Source: Streptomyces griseofuscus (GTDB lineage Bacteria; Actinomycetota; Actinomycetes; Streptomycetales; Streptomycetaceae). From it: 64,000 bases of DNA. Below, piece after piece: positions 50,720 through 59,650 of this stretch (positions are counted from its first letter, which is position 1; every line of letters begins with the position of its first letter). A program made the translations under genes and the position numbers. The notes under the pieces are model-generated. The model did no database searches. It was not told the DNA's origin and saw only the letters and a list, made by a program, of their open reading frames with translations. The stretch is taken from the NCBI RefSeq assembly GCF_014673495.1, contig NZ_CP051006.1, positions 8,657,741 to 8,721,740 on the forward strand. The letters are read 5' to 3'.

Positions 50720-51915
50720 CGCGGAGGCGCACTGATGGACAGCCGCGCATCCCGTTTCAGCAGCGAGTTGAGAAGCGCCGTCGCCTCCAGCCGGGCGAGA
50801 GCGTTCCCCAGGCAGTAATGGATACCCCCGCCGAAGCTGAGATGAGCCTGCGCCCGGCGAATATCGAAAACATGCGGATCGGCATACTGCTTCGGGTCAT
50901 GATGAGCCGCGCCCGTCATGAGCTGAACCATTTCCCCTTCGCGTACGAGTACGCCACCGACCTCACAGTCCATCGACGCCACCCGGCTGATCATGTGTAT
51001 CGGAGCATCGTATCGGAGCGTCTCCTCGACCGCGCCGCCCACGTCCTCCGGATGCCGGCGCAGCCACTCCCACTCATGAGGGCGGTCGACCAGCAGGCGC
51101 ACACTCGCGGACAACACGTGCGAGGTCGTCTCCAGAGCCGCGAGAATCATGAACAACGCAAGAGAATGAACCGCGGCATCAGCCCGGGCGCGATCGGACT
51201 CAATACCGTCCCACGCCCGGAGCCAAGAAGAGATCGGGTCTTCCCCCGGACTGCTTCGGCGTTCTCGGATCACGTCGGTGAAGTACTGACGCAGCTGCGC
51301 CGTGGCCGAATCGGAAAGCGCCAACTGGCTTCGGGAAGGGAACAGTTCCTGCGTGTGGACCTGGTCATGAGTCAGCGTGCGCAGCAGTTCATGATCCGCT
51401 TCGGGGAGCCCCATCCATTGCCCTATGGTAATGACCGGCAGTTCATCGGCGACGAGTGAACAGAAATCCGCCGATCCCTCACGGGCTTCCTCGAAGAACC
51501 GGTCCGTCAGTCGATCCGCTGTCTCCTCGATGAACGGCCGCAATCTGGCCAGCGAGTGACGGTCGAATATATTCCCGAGCGACTTCCGCGTCATCGTATG
51601 ATCAGGAGGATTCAGCATCGGCAAGGAGGCCGCCATCTGCCGCGAAGCAGGAGAACTCCAGCGCGCGGAGTCATCCTGACTGAGACGCCAATGCAGATCA
51701 GGAACCCGCCACGATCTGTCACGCAAGACCTGATGGCAGAGCCGGTGAGAAGTCACCAAATACCCGCCCCAGGGCGCCGGAAACACTTCACCCAGTTTCC
51801 TGAGCTCCTGATAGGCGGCCAGAGGGTTTGCCTGCCCCCGACCGGTACGCAGGCGAGAGAAGAGCGGGACAATCGTCTGCCGGCTGACGTTCGCGAGGGA
51901 AAGCGTCGACTCCAC
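50662..51915 (-). CDS. cytochrome P450
   Basis: The 417-residue P450 has an intact I helix (LAALETTSHVLSASVRLL), K-helix EETLRYDAP, and heme loop LSFGGGIHYCLGNALARLEA. PMLNPPDHTMTRKSLGNIF is the usual substrate-side region. The GTG at 51915 has GAGAGAG upstream; a TTG at 51957 is an alternative. It is co-oriented and overlapping or abutting with the crotonase gene. The pair has more A/T-ending codons than surrounding genes, suggesting recent acquisition. Unlike the P450 at 19432, it keeps the I-helix threonine. Confidence 0.92.
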   Translation of the reverse strand: MESTLSLANVSRQTIVPLFSRLRTGRGQANPLAAYQELRKLGEVFPAPWGGYLVTSHRLCHQVLRDRSWRVPDLHWRLSQDDSARWSSPASRQMAASLPMLNPPDHTMTRKSLGNIFDRHSLARLRPFIEETADRLTDRFFEEAREGSADFCSLVADELPVITIGQWMGLPEADHELLRTLTHDQVHTQELFPSRSQLALSDSATAQLRQYFTDVIRERRSSPGEDPISSWLRAWDGIESDRARADAAVHSLALFMILAALETTSHVLSASVRLLVDRPHEWEWLRRHPEDVGGAVEETLRYDAPIHMISRVASMDCEVGGVLVREGEMVQLMTGAAHHDPKQYADPHVFDIRRAQAHLSFGGGIHYCLGNALARLEATALLNSLLKRDARLSISAPPRWEPRIAFRRMTSMQLALG

Positions 51916-52329
51916 TATGTAAAACTCTCTCGTGAGAATGGATTCATGACCTGTCAATTCTGTGATATTTCGTCAGCGCCCTGTGAAAATACCCCGACCG
52001 GCACCCGTCGGCGAGCGTCAGAATAAGGCCGCGAAGCCGAATCCGATACAGACGGCAGGGGAGTGTCCTTGAGGGGGACTTTCGCGCAGTCTGCCGTCTC
52101 AGCCGAAAGAGAGACCGAATCGGGCATGGAATCACGGAGGGGGGCGACCGAGCCGAAGAGGTTCGCGTCACGGATGTAAACGAATCCGGTCGCCAGAGCG
52201 GCCGCCGTTCGGCCCTTTCCGCCGCGGTGTTAGGGATGACGTGCTGCGCACTGATTTCCTGTCCGGAGCCACATGACAACTCGACGTATCGTAATGATCA
52301 CTCTGGGTAGCTAAGTCGCCGGGGAAGAA
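51916..52329. other. gene-free promoter region, relatively A/T-rich
   Basis: No ORF of coding character on either strand. A minus-strand frame at 52168-52356 begins MACPICEAHFFPGD, but continues as low-information sequence. The interval should contain the P450 promoter and that of the small plus-strand ORF at 52330. Confidence 0.45.
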
Positions 52330-52515
52330 GTGAGCCTCACAGATCGGACAAGCCACGTATACGTGGAAGATTTCCCCGATGGTGCATCAGTACTGGCTGA
52401 TGGGGGCGAAATACTTGCGCAGAGCATGGAATCCACTGCACCGATCCTCCTGTTGACGGCGTCGGTATATGACTTCTTCTCTCCGGCGACGGATAAACCA
52501 GGAGTTGGTCCCTGA
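52330..52515 (+). CDS. small hypothetical protein
   Basis: A 61-codon ORF with GTG start after GGGGAAGAA reads VYVEDFPDGASVLADGGEIL and PILLLTASVYDFFSPATDKP. The amino acid mix is protein-like and codon use matches the A/T-richer P450/crotonase pair, so it may belong to the same acquired segment. No family recognised. Confidence 0.4.
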   Translation: MSLTDRTSHVYVEDFPDGASVLADGGEILAQSMESTAPILLLTASVYDFFSPATDKPGVGP

Positions 52516-52614
52516 ACCGTGTGACGTGTGGCCGCATCCTTACGAAATTTTGCCGGTGCCGACGGCGGACAGACACACCGCGACGGCCCGCCCGCCACCT
52601 GGCGCGATCGCCCC

Positions 52615-52850
52615 TTGACCAATGAACCCGGACAGCCGGACTCCCTGAAGTACGTCCTGTTCGACATCGACCGCACACTGACCGACACGGTGACCAACCA
52701 ACGCCGCACCTGGGGGACCTGGGCGGGCCGATACGGACTGGACACCGACAAGGCCCACCAAGTGACGCCACGGACACGACCGGGCGGAGACACCCGCCCG
52801 GACCGCCGCGGACCACGACCCGCACGAGTACCTGGCCGCCCCGCACACTC
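52615..52850 (+). pseudogene. HAD-like phosphatase N-terminal remnant
   Basis: From a TTG at 52615 the frame reads LKYVLFDIDRTLTDTVTNQR and TWAGRYGLDTDKAH, the HAD motif I (DxDxTL) start of a phosphatase. After a frameshift near 52765 another frame continues ARTAADHDPHEYLAAPHT, and similarity then ends. The cap and remaining motifs are missing. Confidence 0.5.
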
Positions 52851-53071
52851 CTTGGCAATGCGAAGCCTCCTGGTCCGCAGGGGGTGGGGCTTCACATTTC
52901 ACCCCTTTCGCATGGGGGTCCCGCTGCCGCCGGACGGCGCGCCACGTTCGGCGAGGGGGGAGGATCCAGCCCAGTGGAACGGGTGACGGGCCGGGCCCTT
53001 CAGAGCTTCAAGATCAACTCATTGCCCCCTGCGGCAGCTTCGCCCGTCCAGGACACAGATCGCCGGATTCT

Positions 53072-53408
53072 TCAGGCCGCGGTTTCCAGGGGGCGCCCGC
53101 CCCAGCGGATGCCCTTCTCGCGGCGGACGCGGGCACGTGCGCGACGGGCCCGTGGATCGGCCTCAGCGCGGCCAGGGTGTTCGCGGCGCCCTTCTCCCTG
53201 CGTTTGACGCCCCACAACTTGTCGTCGCCGACCGAACAGCAGCCGTAAGCAGCGCACCCCGTGCGTGCGGTGACAGGTCGGGGTGCCGCTCAGGCTGTCC
53301 CTGCTCGGCCCAGCACGACCCGGCGGCGGGCCGGATACCGAGCGGCCCGAACTCGTCGAACGCGAACACCCGGTCCGGGAACTGCTCCACGACCTGTTCG
53401 ATCCGGTT
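53072..53408 (-). pseudogene. IS630-family transposase remnant
   Basis: Minus-strand frames give NRIEQVVEQFPDRVFAFDEF, GPLGIRPAAGSCWAEQGQPE (DDE part of IS630 transposases), then HRTHGVRCLRLLFGRRRQVV in a shifted frame and ARVRREKGIRWGGRPLETAA at the C-terminus ending 53072. The region between is shortened and shifted. Confidence 0.6.
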
Positions 53409-53646
53409 GTGCCCACCAACACGCCGCCGCAGCTCGCAAAAGGGGGGCACTGGCACAGGACGAACTGGAAGATCCGCCACATCCGACGCTTGGCCAGGCA
53501 CTCGGCCGGTCCCGCGGCGGGCTGACCACCAAGGTCCACCTCGCAGCCGACGGCCGCGGCCTTCCTCTGGCCATCATCGTCACCCCAGGCAACGTCAACG
53601 ACTCAACGGTCTTCGACACGGTGCTGGACGCGGTGCGGGTGCCCCC
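53409..53646 (+). pseudogene. IS5-family transposase fragment
   Basis: The plus frame reads HQHAAAARKRGALAQDELED, LGQALGRSRGGLTTKVHLAA and LAIIVTPGNVNDSTVFDTVL, the centre of an IS5-type DDE transposase (GRSRGGLTTK-H-A-D). Both ends are missing: the left abuts the IS630 remnant and the right a catalase fragment. Confidence 0.6.
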
Positions 53647-53812
53647 GGGTCCACGCCGGATGCGATCTGGGCCTCTTAAAGCAGGAAGTGCACGCCGAGC
53701 TCGGGCTTCCGGTGGAACTTCACCAGTGTCGTGGCACCCTCGGCGTTGACGAGGCGGAGGCCTCGGTGTGCAGTGAGACGAAGTCCCAGAACGTGTCATG
53801 GACACTCTGGGC
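53647..53812 (-). pseudogene. catalase internal remnant
   Basis: Minus frames read SVHDTFWDFVSLHTEAS, then RLVNAEGATTLVKFHRKPEL, GVHFLL, stop, EAQIASGVDP. These match consecutive parts of heme catalases (HDxFWDF, then FRLVNAEG-TFVKFHWKP-LGVHSL-WEEAQ). About 25 residues between the two parts are deleted and a stop replaces the WEE segment. Confidence 0.6.
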
Positions 53813-53889
53813 GGTGGCATCTCTCGGTCGGGATGCGGCTTGCCGGCCTGCTGCTCTGGGTTCGATCGGGGCCGGCCGTCCGCGGGCGG

Positions 53890-55149
53890 CTATGCGGCAT
53901 GCGATGAGGACGCCGACCGGTTGCCCCGCCGCGGATGACGGGGTGCGCGGGCCGCTTCTTCGGCACGGTCCATGCCGGTTGCGGCGTGGTCCAGCTCCAC
54001 GGCGATGCGGGCGGCGTCGTTGACGAGTGCGCCGCGCAGGATCAGGCAGTCGTGGCAGCTGCCGTCGGCGCAGGCGGGAAGAGCGTCGAGCCCGTTCAGC
54101 GGGTCCCGGGCCCGCCGCAGGACGGTGTCGAGGGCATCGGTGTCCGTGCGCTCGACCCTTCCTACGTGCTCCAGTGCGTCCGCCAGGAAGTTCAGCGACT
54201 CCGCGTAGCCGGTCCGGAAGGAGCGCGTCAGACAGCCTTCCTGGCCGTCAGCGCGGGCGTGGTCGAGGGTACGGGTGAGAGACCGTACGTGGCTCACGCA
54301 GAGATGAGCGATGCGTACGGCGCAACGGGTGCGGGGGAGCAGATGGCGGGAGTCGGTCGGATCCCGGCGCGGGTTGAACCACGCGTTCTCCTGTTCAGCG
54401 GCGACCGCGCCCTCGGCGTGCTCCGCTTCGCCGGACAGACGTGCGGCGTTGCTCCTCCACTGCCCGGATGCCCGCAGAGCCACGCGGTCGTCCCCCTCCA
54501 GCAGGCCCTCGCTGATGTCACGCAGGACGTCTGCGAGGCGCTCGTACAGGCGCGCGACGCGCTCTCGGCGGTGCAGGGGGCGGCGGGCCGGCGCCGCGAT
54601 CGCGTGGGCGAGGGCACCACAGGCCGCGCCGATCGCCACCGCGGCCATCAGATGCCCGACGTAAGCGATCCTTCCCTGTCCCGCGTTGAACGCGAAGATC
54701 GCTACCGCGACCACCTGGAAACCGTACGCGCCCAGCGGTCTCGGCCGTGACAGAAGAAGAGCGGCGAGCATCAGCAGCGCGAAGGTCCACACCTGGATGC
54801 CGGCCCACGAGGCCAGCCCGGCGGCCAGGCCCGCGCCGACCCCCAGCGCGGTCACATACTGCGCTCCGTGGCGCAGGGAGCGGTACACCGTGGCCTGCAG
54901 TACCAGCAGCGCGGTCAAAGGGGCGAACGACCAGACGGTGCTCGGCAGGAGCCAGCGCGCCACCGACCACGCCGCGGTCGCCGCCGCCACGGACTTCCCG
55001 AGAAGGACCGCATCATCACGCTCCGGCCCCGGCGAGCGCAGAGCGGCCCGCGCGTACCCGACCGAACGCCGTACCCAGGCAGCCAGGAGCCCGCCTGCCA
55101 TTCCCATGAACACCTGCCCGAATCGGTTGCGGATCTCCCAGGTGCCCAT
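53890..55149 (-). CDS. FUSC-type membrane protein
   Basis: The 419-residue protein has an N-terminal half of about six TM helices (VAAATAAWSVARWLLPSTVW, APLTALLVLQATVYRSLRHG, TALGVGAGLAAGLASWAGIQ, LMLAALLLSRPRPLGAYGFQ, VGHLMAAVAIGAACGALAHA) and a cytoplasmic helical C-terminal half. This is the fusaric-acid-resistance/aromatic-acid-exporter-like architecture. CADGSCHDC near the end is a possible metal site. Starts at 55149 (ATG) or 55215 (GTG) both lack good ribosome sites; the shorter fits the family. Confidence 0.8.
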   Translation of the reverse strand: MGTWEIRNRFGQVFMGMAGGLLAAWVRRSVGYARAALRSPGPERDDAVLLGKSVAAATAAWSVARWLLPSTVWSFAPLTALLVLQATVYRSLRHGAQYVTALGVGAGLAAGLASWAGIQVWTFALLMLAALLLSRPRPLGAYGFQVVAVAIFAFNAGQGRIAYVGHLMAAVAIGAACGALAHAIAAPARRPLHRRERVARLYERLADVLRDISEGLLEGDDRVALRASGQWRSNAARLSGEAEHAEGAVAAEQENAWFNPRRDPTDSRHLLPRTRCAVRIAHLCVSHVRSLTRTLDHARADGQEGCLTRSFRTGYAESLNFLADALEHVGRVERTDTDALDTVLRRARDPLNGLDALPACADGSCHDCLILRGALVNDAARIAVELDHAATGMDRAEEAARAPRHPRRGNRSASSSHAA

Positions 55150-55229
55150 GACAGCCACGGCCGTAACCCCGCTTCCAGCGGCGATGGCCACGTCCGTACC
55201 CGACGAGGGCGACACGCCCCAGGGTCTGC

Positions 55230-55768
55230 GGGTGCGAGTGGGCTACCGTCCGCGTCAGGGTCAGCCGCGTCATCAAGGTCGGCACGGCCACGTTCACCGG
55301 CTACGTTCCCGGCTCGGCGGGCTGCAAGTCGGCCACTTGGCGGTGCGACAACTACTACGGCACCACCGGCTGCGCCATGACCGATGCACCCACCGCGGTG
55401 TCGATGGTGTGCATTCCGTGGATCGACGACGGAATCCGCAAGCTCCGCGCCCACGGCGGCCACTACGGCGACCCCCAGGGCGGCAAGCCCCTGACATGGA
55501 TGATCACAGCAAGCAGAAGACCAAGAACCGCCAGGCGGTCTGCCCCAGGAGCCGCACGGCCCCGCCGGGCATGCGGAAGGCGGGCCGCACCTACTGCGAC
55601 GAGTACCCGTTCGCCTCGACCTACCAAGGCGGCACCAAACTGCCCGCCTCGCAGCGCGAGTCGACATGGGTGAGCCCGAACGAGAACAACACCCAGGGCG
55701 CCCGCATCACGAACTGGCGCCGGCCGACGCACGTCATGGACAAGGACCCGTTCTACGTCATCGCCTGA
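55230..55768 (+). pseudogene. NucA/NucB-type secreted DNase, frameshifted remnant
   Basis: The first frame reads VGTATFTGYVPGSAGCKSAT, NYYGTTGCAMTDAPTAVSM. After a shift near 55500 the next frame gives KQKTKNRQAVCPRSRTAPPG, TYCDEYPFASTYQGGTKLPA and VMDKDPFYV, stop 55768. CDEYPFASTYQGG is the catalytic signature of the NucA/NucB DNase domain (DEYPF). The N-terminal signal region is missing. A paralog of the following small gene lies at the left window edge. Confidence 0.65.
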
Positions 55769-55848
55769 CGCCCTGACAGGCTGAACGCAACGGCCCCACA
55801 GGGCACCCCCGCGCGCACCGGGGCGCCCTCTGCGTTGAGGACACCACC

Positions 55849-56405
55849 TTGATCACCACGGAGACCACTCTGACGCCGGAGACCGGCGAGTACGGCTACC
55901 TCCGCACGGTCGGCGAGGACTACGAATGGCCGCCCGAGTGGCCATACGGCTGGCGGCGCGGGCCCATCGCAAAAGACATGGCACACATCACCGACACCGA
56001 CACCGACACGGGCACCCTCACCATCACCCTCCAGACCCACGACGGACCGCCTCCACCCGAAACCGACCCGGCACGGAGCGCCGCGGAAGAAGTCAGCCTC
56101 CACGCCAGTCGAGGACACCGCCGTCGTCTACGTGCTCGGCAGCGGCGACCTCGAGGAAGCCGAACCCGAAAACGGCCCGCTCACGCTTCCCCGACCGTGT
56201 ACCGACGTGGATCCGGATGCGCCTGTACTGCCACGTCGATGACCACGAGCCGGGCGTCGGCGACCGCGGCGAGCACCACCTGATCCAACTGTGGGCCGCC
56301 CCAGAAGCTCCCCCGGTGCACCCGGAGCTGACCGAAGCCGACCTCACCCTGCGCCGCTCCTACAAGGACGACTTCGAACAGAGCGTTGCCGCTTGGCGGC
56401 AATAG
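55849..56405 (+). pseudogene. degraded paralog of the left-edge hypothetical gene
   Basis: From a TTG at 55849 (TTGAGGA upstream) frame 1 reads ITTETTLTPETGEYGYLRTV, WPPEWPYGWRRGPIAK. Frame 2 gives VEDTAVVYVLGSGDLEEAEP from about 56108, and frame 3 gives MRLYCHVDDHEPGVGDRGEH, HLIQLWAAPEAPPVHPELTE to 56405. Two frame changes are needed near 56100 and 56200. The last part is about 75 percent identical by eye to residues encoded at 71-200. It directly follows the broken NucA/NucB gene. Confidence 0.55.
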
Positions 56406-56577
56406 ACCAGGCTGCCCCCGCGCAGTGAGAAACTGAGGCACCTGGGATACGCAAACTCCGGGGTGCCAGGCCCTCGTCGCCGGCGTCCGGACGGCCTGGG
56501 CCCGCGCGGTGCGCCCAGACCCCCGGATCCGGCCGCGCTCCGGGCCGTGCCGCCGCCCTGACTGGCGGGCGTTCCGA

Positions 56578-56925
56578 TCACGGCCCGGCGAGGTTGTCGT
56601 GCCGATGCGGCGCTGGCCACCCGGGGCGCAGGGTCAGGACGGTGCGGTCTCTTCGGCTCGGGCAGGGGTCGCGGCGCCGTGGTTGCAGCCGCAGCGCGAG
56701 CAGTCCGCCGACTCCGGGGATGAGGGCCGCGGTGTTGACGGCCGGACCTGGCTTGAGGCGCCATGTCGCGACGACTACGAACAAGTACGCGCAGCCGTGT
56801 GTGGGTCCCATCACGGACGAGACGGGCTTGAGGTGGACGGTGAACACGTTGGCCAGCATCACGATCAGGGAGATCAGCTCGGCGTGAGCTGCGATGCGCA
56901 GGTGGCGCGGTGAACGCGGACGCAT
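56578..56925 (-). CDS. DUF3817 membrane protein
   Basis: The 115-residue protein has an N-terminal helix (HAELISLIVMLANVFTVHLK) and the PVSSVMGPTHGCAYLFVVVA segment with the conserved G-x-HG of DUF3817, then a second hydrophobic stretch (AALIPGVGGLLALRL). The ATG at 56925 has GGAG about 8 bases upstream. It is the last gene of the four-gene DJ-1 operon (3 bases after the DUF2269-like gene). Function unknown. Confidence 0.78.
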   Translation of the reverse strand: MRPRSPRHLRIAAHAELISLIVMLANVFTVHLKPVSSVMGPTHGCAYLFVVVATWRLKPGPAVNTAALIPGVGGLLALRLQPRRRDPCPSRRDRTVLTLRPGWPAPHRHDNLAGP

Positions 56926-56927
56926 GA

Positions 56928-57389
56928 TCACGCTCCTGTGGTCGAGCCGGGGCGGATGATCATCAAGACGGTGACGGTCGCCCAGAGCAGGTTGAAGACG
57001 CCGGTTGCCATGGCGAGACGGTGCGCAGCTGCGGGCGCCGGCGTTTCGGACGGGGCCGCCGTGCCGGTCAGGGCGCGGTCCTGACCGGGCAGGATCAGCA
57101 GGATCAGGATCCCGGCGGCTGCCGCGGTCAGCACGATCGAGGTGATCAGCCAGGCGTCGCCGAGGACACCGAGGCTGCTGGCCGTGGCGAAGCCGAAGAC
57201 GGGGACCGCGATGCCGATGCCGGCGTAGACCCTGCAGATGCGGTGCAGCGTCTGCAGGGTCGTGCGGGCGCCGTCCCGGTCGCCGGTGGTGCGGCGCAGT
57301 GTCGCGGGGAACATGCTCGCAGCGACGGTGACGGGGCCGACGGCCAGGATGGCGGCCAGGACGTGCAAGGACAGCAGGATCTTGGTCAC
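56928..57389 (-). CDS. DUF2269-like integral membrane protein
   Basis: The 153-residue protein has four hydrophobic segments (ILLSLHVLAAILAVGPVTVA, AGIGIAVPVFGFATASSLGV, LITSIVLTAAAAGILILLIL, GVFNLLWATVTVLMII). Its start, LLSLHVLAAILAVGP, matches the DUF2269 pattern of a histidine in helix 1. The GTG at 57389 overlaps the stop of the upstream gene (GTGA), so translation is coupled. Function is unknown. Confidence 0.78.
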   Translation of the reverse strand: MTKILLSLHVLAAILAVGPVTVAASMFPATLRRTTGDRDGARTTLQTLHRICRVYAGIGIAVPVFGFATASSLGVLGDAWLITSIVLTAAAAGILILLILPGQDRALTGTAAPSETPAPAAAHRLAMATGVFNLLWATVTVLMIIRPGSTTGA

Positions 57390-57706
57390 GCCGGGCGCTC
57401 CACGGCCGTCAGGCGCTCGCCGGTGACCTTCGAGGACGGGAGGCGTCCTGCCTTGGAGGTGCCCGTGAGCGTGTCGCCGTCCACGACCACGTCGAAGGCC
57501 AGGTTGAGTCGCATGGGCTTGGTGACGGTCTGCCTCCAGGTGAGCCGGTCGCCGTCGAGGGCGATGTCGCTGAGTGGTACCTCCTCGCCGGTTCCGTGAG
57601 CGACGCCGGTCAGGGTGCCGTCGTCCTGCCTGCACAGTTCCACCACGGCTTTGATCTTGCCGATGGGGGTGGAGACGGACAGGTTCCAGTTGCCTTCAAC
57701 AGGCAT
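57386..57706 (-). CDS. small lipocalin-like hypothetical protein
   Basis: The 106-residue protein is built of alternating beta strands and DGD/DGT turns (GNWNLSVSTPIGKIKAVVEL, DGTLTGVAHGTGEEVPLSDI, DGDRLTWRQTVT, DGDTLTGTSKAG). It belongs to a widespread group of small proteins starting with GTWNL-TPIG, proposed to be beta-barrels binding small ligands. The ATG at 57706 follows AAGGAGCATCACC. It is cotranscribed with the DJ-1 family gene. Confidence 0.8.
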   Translation of the reverse strand: MPVEGNWNLSVSTPIGKIKAVVELCRQDDGTLTGVAHGTGEEVPLSDIALDGDRLTWRQTVTKPMRLNLAFDVVVDGDTLTGTSKAGRLPSSKVTGERLTAVERPA

Positions 57707-57776
57707 GGTGATGCTCCTTCTTGCGGTGCGCCAAGGCGTGAGAGACGGGCCCGCGGCGGTGGGTGCGGGCCGGGGG

Positions 57777-58466
57777 TCAGAGGCTGGCGGGAGTGGGGCC
57801 TTCGGCGCGCCAGACGGTGCCGCGTCGCTCGTAGGCGAAGAGTTCCTCGACGGCGTGTGCGATGCGCGGCCCGGCCGCGCGTTCCAGTAGGTACAGGCCG
57901 AGGTCGAGTCCGGAGGTGACGCCGGCGCCGGTGATCAGGTCGCCGTCGTCGACGACACGGGCGCTCACCGCGTCCGCTCCGGCGGCGTCCAGCAGGTCCA
58001 GGCCCATGTGATGCATGGTGGCGTGCCGGTCTTCCAGCAAGCCCGCCATGGCCAGGACGAGTGAGCCGCCGCAGACGGCGGCGACCGTCACGTCCGGATC
58101 GTCCATCGCCTGCTTCAGGAGCGTGGGCAGCTCGGTGGTCAGTGTGCGGCCGAGCAGTACCGGGATGAACTCGTCCTGCTTCCACTCGCCGGCCCCCGCC
58201 TCTTCCTGCGGGACCTCACCGGGCTCACCGACGCGGCCGGAGGCGCCGGGCACCAGGATCATGTCCGCCCGCTTCGGATCGAGGGCGGCGGTGGCGCGCA
58301 GTACCAGCCCCCCGGTGCCGCTGATCACGTCGCGGGGCCCCTGCGCGCATGCCAGTTCCACGCTCACCGCGCCCTCCGTGGCCGTGCCACCGGCGTACAG
58401 CACCTCGTAGGGGGCGATGACATCAAGCGGATCGAAGCCGTCGAACAGGACGATCTGGACGTGCAT
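57777..58466 (-). CDS. DJ-1/PfpI family protein
   Basis: The 229-residue protein of the DJ-1/PfpI superfamily opens with QIVLFDGFDPLDVIAPYEVL. The nucleophile elbow is VTVAAVCGGSLVLAMAGLLE with the reactive cysteine, followed by HHMGLDLLDAAGA and ITGAGVTSGLDLGLYLLER. The order resembles isonitrile hydratase/ThiJ-type enzymes. It lacks an AraC domain, unlike the divergent regulator at 58664, with which it shares the fold. It is the first gene of a four-gene operon with two membrane proteins. Confidence 0.9.
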   Translation of the reverse strand: MHVQIVLFDGFDPLDVIAPYEVLYAGGTATEGAVSVELACAQGPRDVISGTGGLVLRATAALDPKRADMILVPGASGRVGEPGEVPQEEAGAGEWKQDEFIPVLLGRTLTTELPTLLKQAMDDPDVTVAAVCGGSLVLAMAGLLEDRHATMHHMGLDLLDAAGADAVSARVVDDGDLITGAGVTSGLDLGLYLLERAAGPRIAHAVEELFAYERRGTVWRAEGPTPASL

Positions 58467-58536
58467 GGGCGGTTCTCCGGGATCGGGTTCGCTGAGTCGT
58501 GATGAAAGTCAACCGTCTGCCGACTCGATCGCCCAG

Positions 58537-58571
58537 TGGCAGGAGTGACATATTCCAACGGGAAATTGCCA
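58537..58571. promoter_or_regulatory. inverted repeat in the DJ-1/GlxA divergent promoter
   Basis: TGGCA (58537-58541) and TGCCA (58567-58571) form an inverted repeat with a 25-base spacer midway between the divergent starts. It is a candidate AraC-type site, weakly supported. Confidence 0.3.
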
Positions 58572-58663
58572 TACGCTTTCGCGGGCATCAAAGCTGCTGT
58601 CACCTGGGCGTATCAGTGCTTTGTCCCAGGTTCTGTCATGTTGTGGACAGGTAGGTTCTCGCC

Positions 58664-59605
58664 ATGCACACCGTCGCCGTTCTCGCGCTGGACCAGGTGA
58701 TCCCGTTCGACCTGTCCACGCCGATTGAGGTCTTTGCCCGGACCCGCCTGCCCGACGGGCGGCCCGGCTATCAACTGCGGGTCTGCGCAGAACGCGACGA
58801 GATCGACGCCGGCGTCTTCACCCTGCGCGCGCCGTGGAAGCTGGAGGGTCTGAAGGATGCGGACACGATCGTCGTGCCGGGCATCGCCGACCCCACGGCC
58901 CCGCTCCCTCCCGCCGTATGCGATGCCCTGCGGTCGGCCGCCGCGTCCGGGACGCGGATCGCCTCACTGTGCGTGGGCACGTTCCCCCTCGCGGCCACCG
59001 GTCTTCTCGACGGGCTGCGCGTCACCACCCACTGGCGTACGGCGGACCTGCTGGCCGCCCTGTACCCGAACGTCACCGTCGACGCGGATGTGCTCTATGT
59101 CGACAACGGCCAGTTCCTCACCTCGGCAGGCGCCGCCGCCGGCATGGACCTGTGCCTGCACATGATCCGTCGTGACTACGGCTCAGCCGTGGCCGCCGAT
59201 GCCGCCCGTCTGTCCGTGATGCCACTCGAACGCGAGGGCGGACAGGCTCAGTTCATCGTCCACGACCACGCGCCGGCCCCGCAGCAGGGGACCGAGTTGG
59301 AGACGCTGCTGGCCTGGCTCCGGGAAAACCTCGCCCGCGACCTCACCCTGGCCGATATGGCCGCGCAGGGCGGAACCAGCACGCGCACCTTGATCCGACG
59401 CTTTCGCAATCAGACCGGCACCACCCCGCTGCAGTGGCTCCACCGGGCTCGCATCCGCCAGGCCCAGCACCTGCTGGAGATCACCGATCACTCCGTCGAG
59501 CGCATTGGCCAGCAGGTCGGTTTCGGCTCGTCCACCACCTTCCGTGACCGCTTCAAGCGCACCACCGGCGTCAGCCCGCAAACCTACCGGCGCACCTTCA
59601 GCTGA
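58664..59605 (+). CDS. GlxA family transcriptional regulator (DJ-1/PfpI plus AraC)
   Basis: The 313-residue protein has an N-terminal PfpI-like domain (VLALDQVIPFDLSTPIEVFA, IASLCVGTFPLAATGLLDGL, VLYVDNGQFLTSAGAAAGMD) and a C-terminal AraC domain (LTLADMAAQGGTSTRTLIRR, LLEITDHSVERIGQQVGFGS, TTGVSPQTYRRTFS). It is divergent from the DJ-1 operon and probably activates it. AGGTAGG lies upstream of the ATG. The ligand may be a substrate of the DJ-1 enzyme, since both share the binding fold (inference). Confidence 0.92.
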   Translation: MHTVAVLALDQVIPFDLSTPIEVFARTRLPDGRPGYQLRVCAERDEIDAGVFTLRAPWKLEGLKDADTIVVPGIADPTAPLPPAVCDALRSAAASGTRIASLCVGTFPLAATGLLDGLRVTTHWRTADLLAALYPNVTVDADVLYVDNGQFLTSAGAAAGMDLCLHMIRRDYGSAVAADAARLSVMPLEREGGQAQFIVHDHAPAPQQGTELETLLAWLRENLARDLTLADMAAQGGTSTRTLIRRFRNQTGTTPLQWLHRARIRQAQHLLEITDHSVERIGQQVGFGSSTTFRDRFKRTTGVSPQTYRRTFS

Positions 59606-59624
59606 CCCATCGGCGCGCAGAGGT

Positions 59625-59650
59625 GGCACCCGGCACAGGTGCCGGGCGCC
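59625..59650 (+). terminator. hairpin after the GlxA regulator
   Basis: GGCACCCGGCA (59625-59635), loop CAGG, TGCCGGGCGCC (59640-59650), one G-U pair, 20 bases after the stop. Confidence 0.6.

Noticed and set aside
52168..52356. Minus-strand frame starting MACPICEAHFFPGD, considered as a zinc-ribbon gene
   Set aside because: Only one CxxC pair, no supporting ribosome site, and the remainder is Ser/Arg/Pro noise overlapping the small plus-strand ORF.
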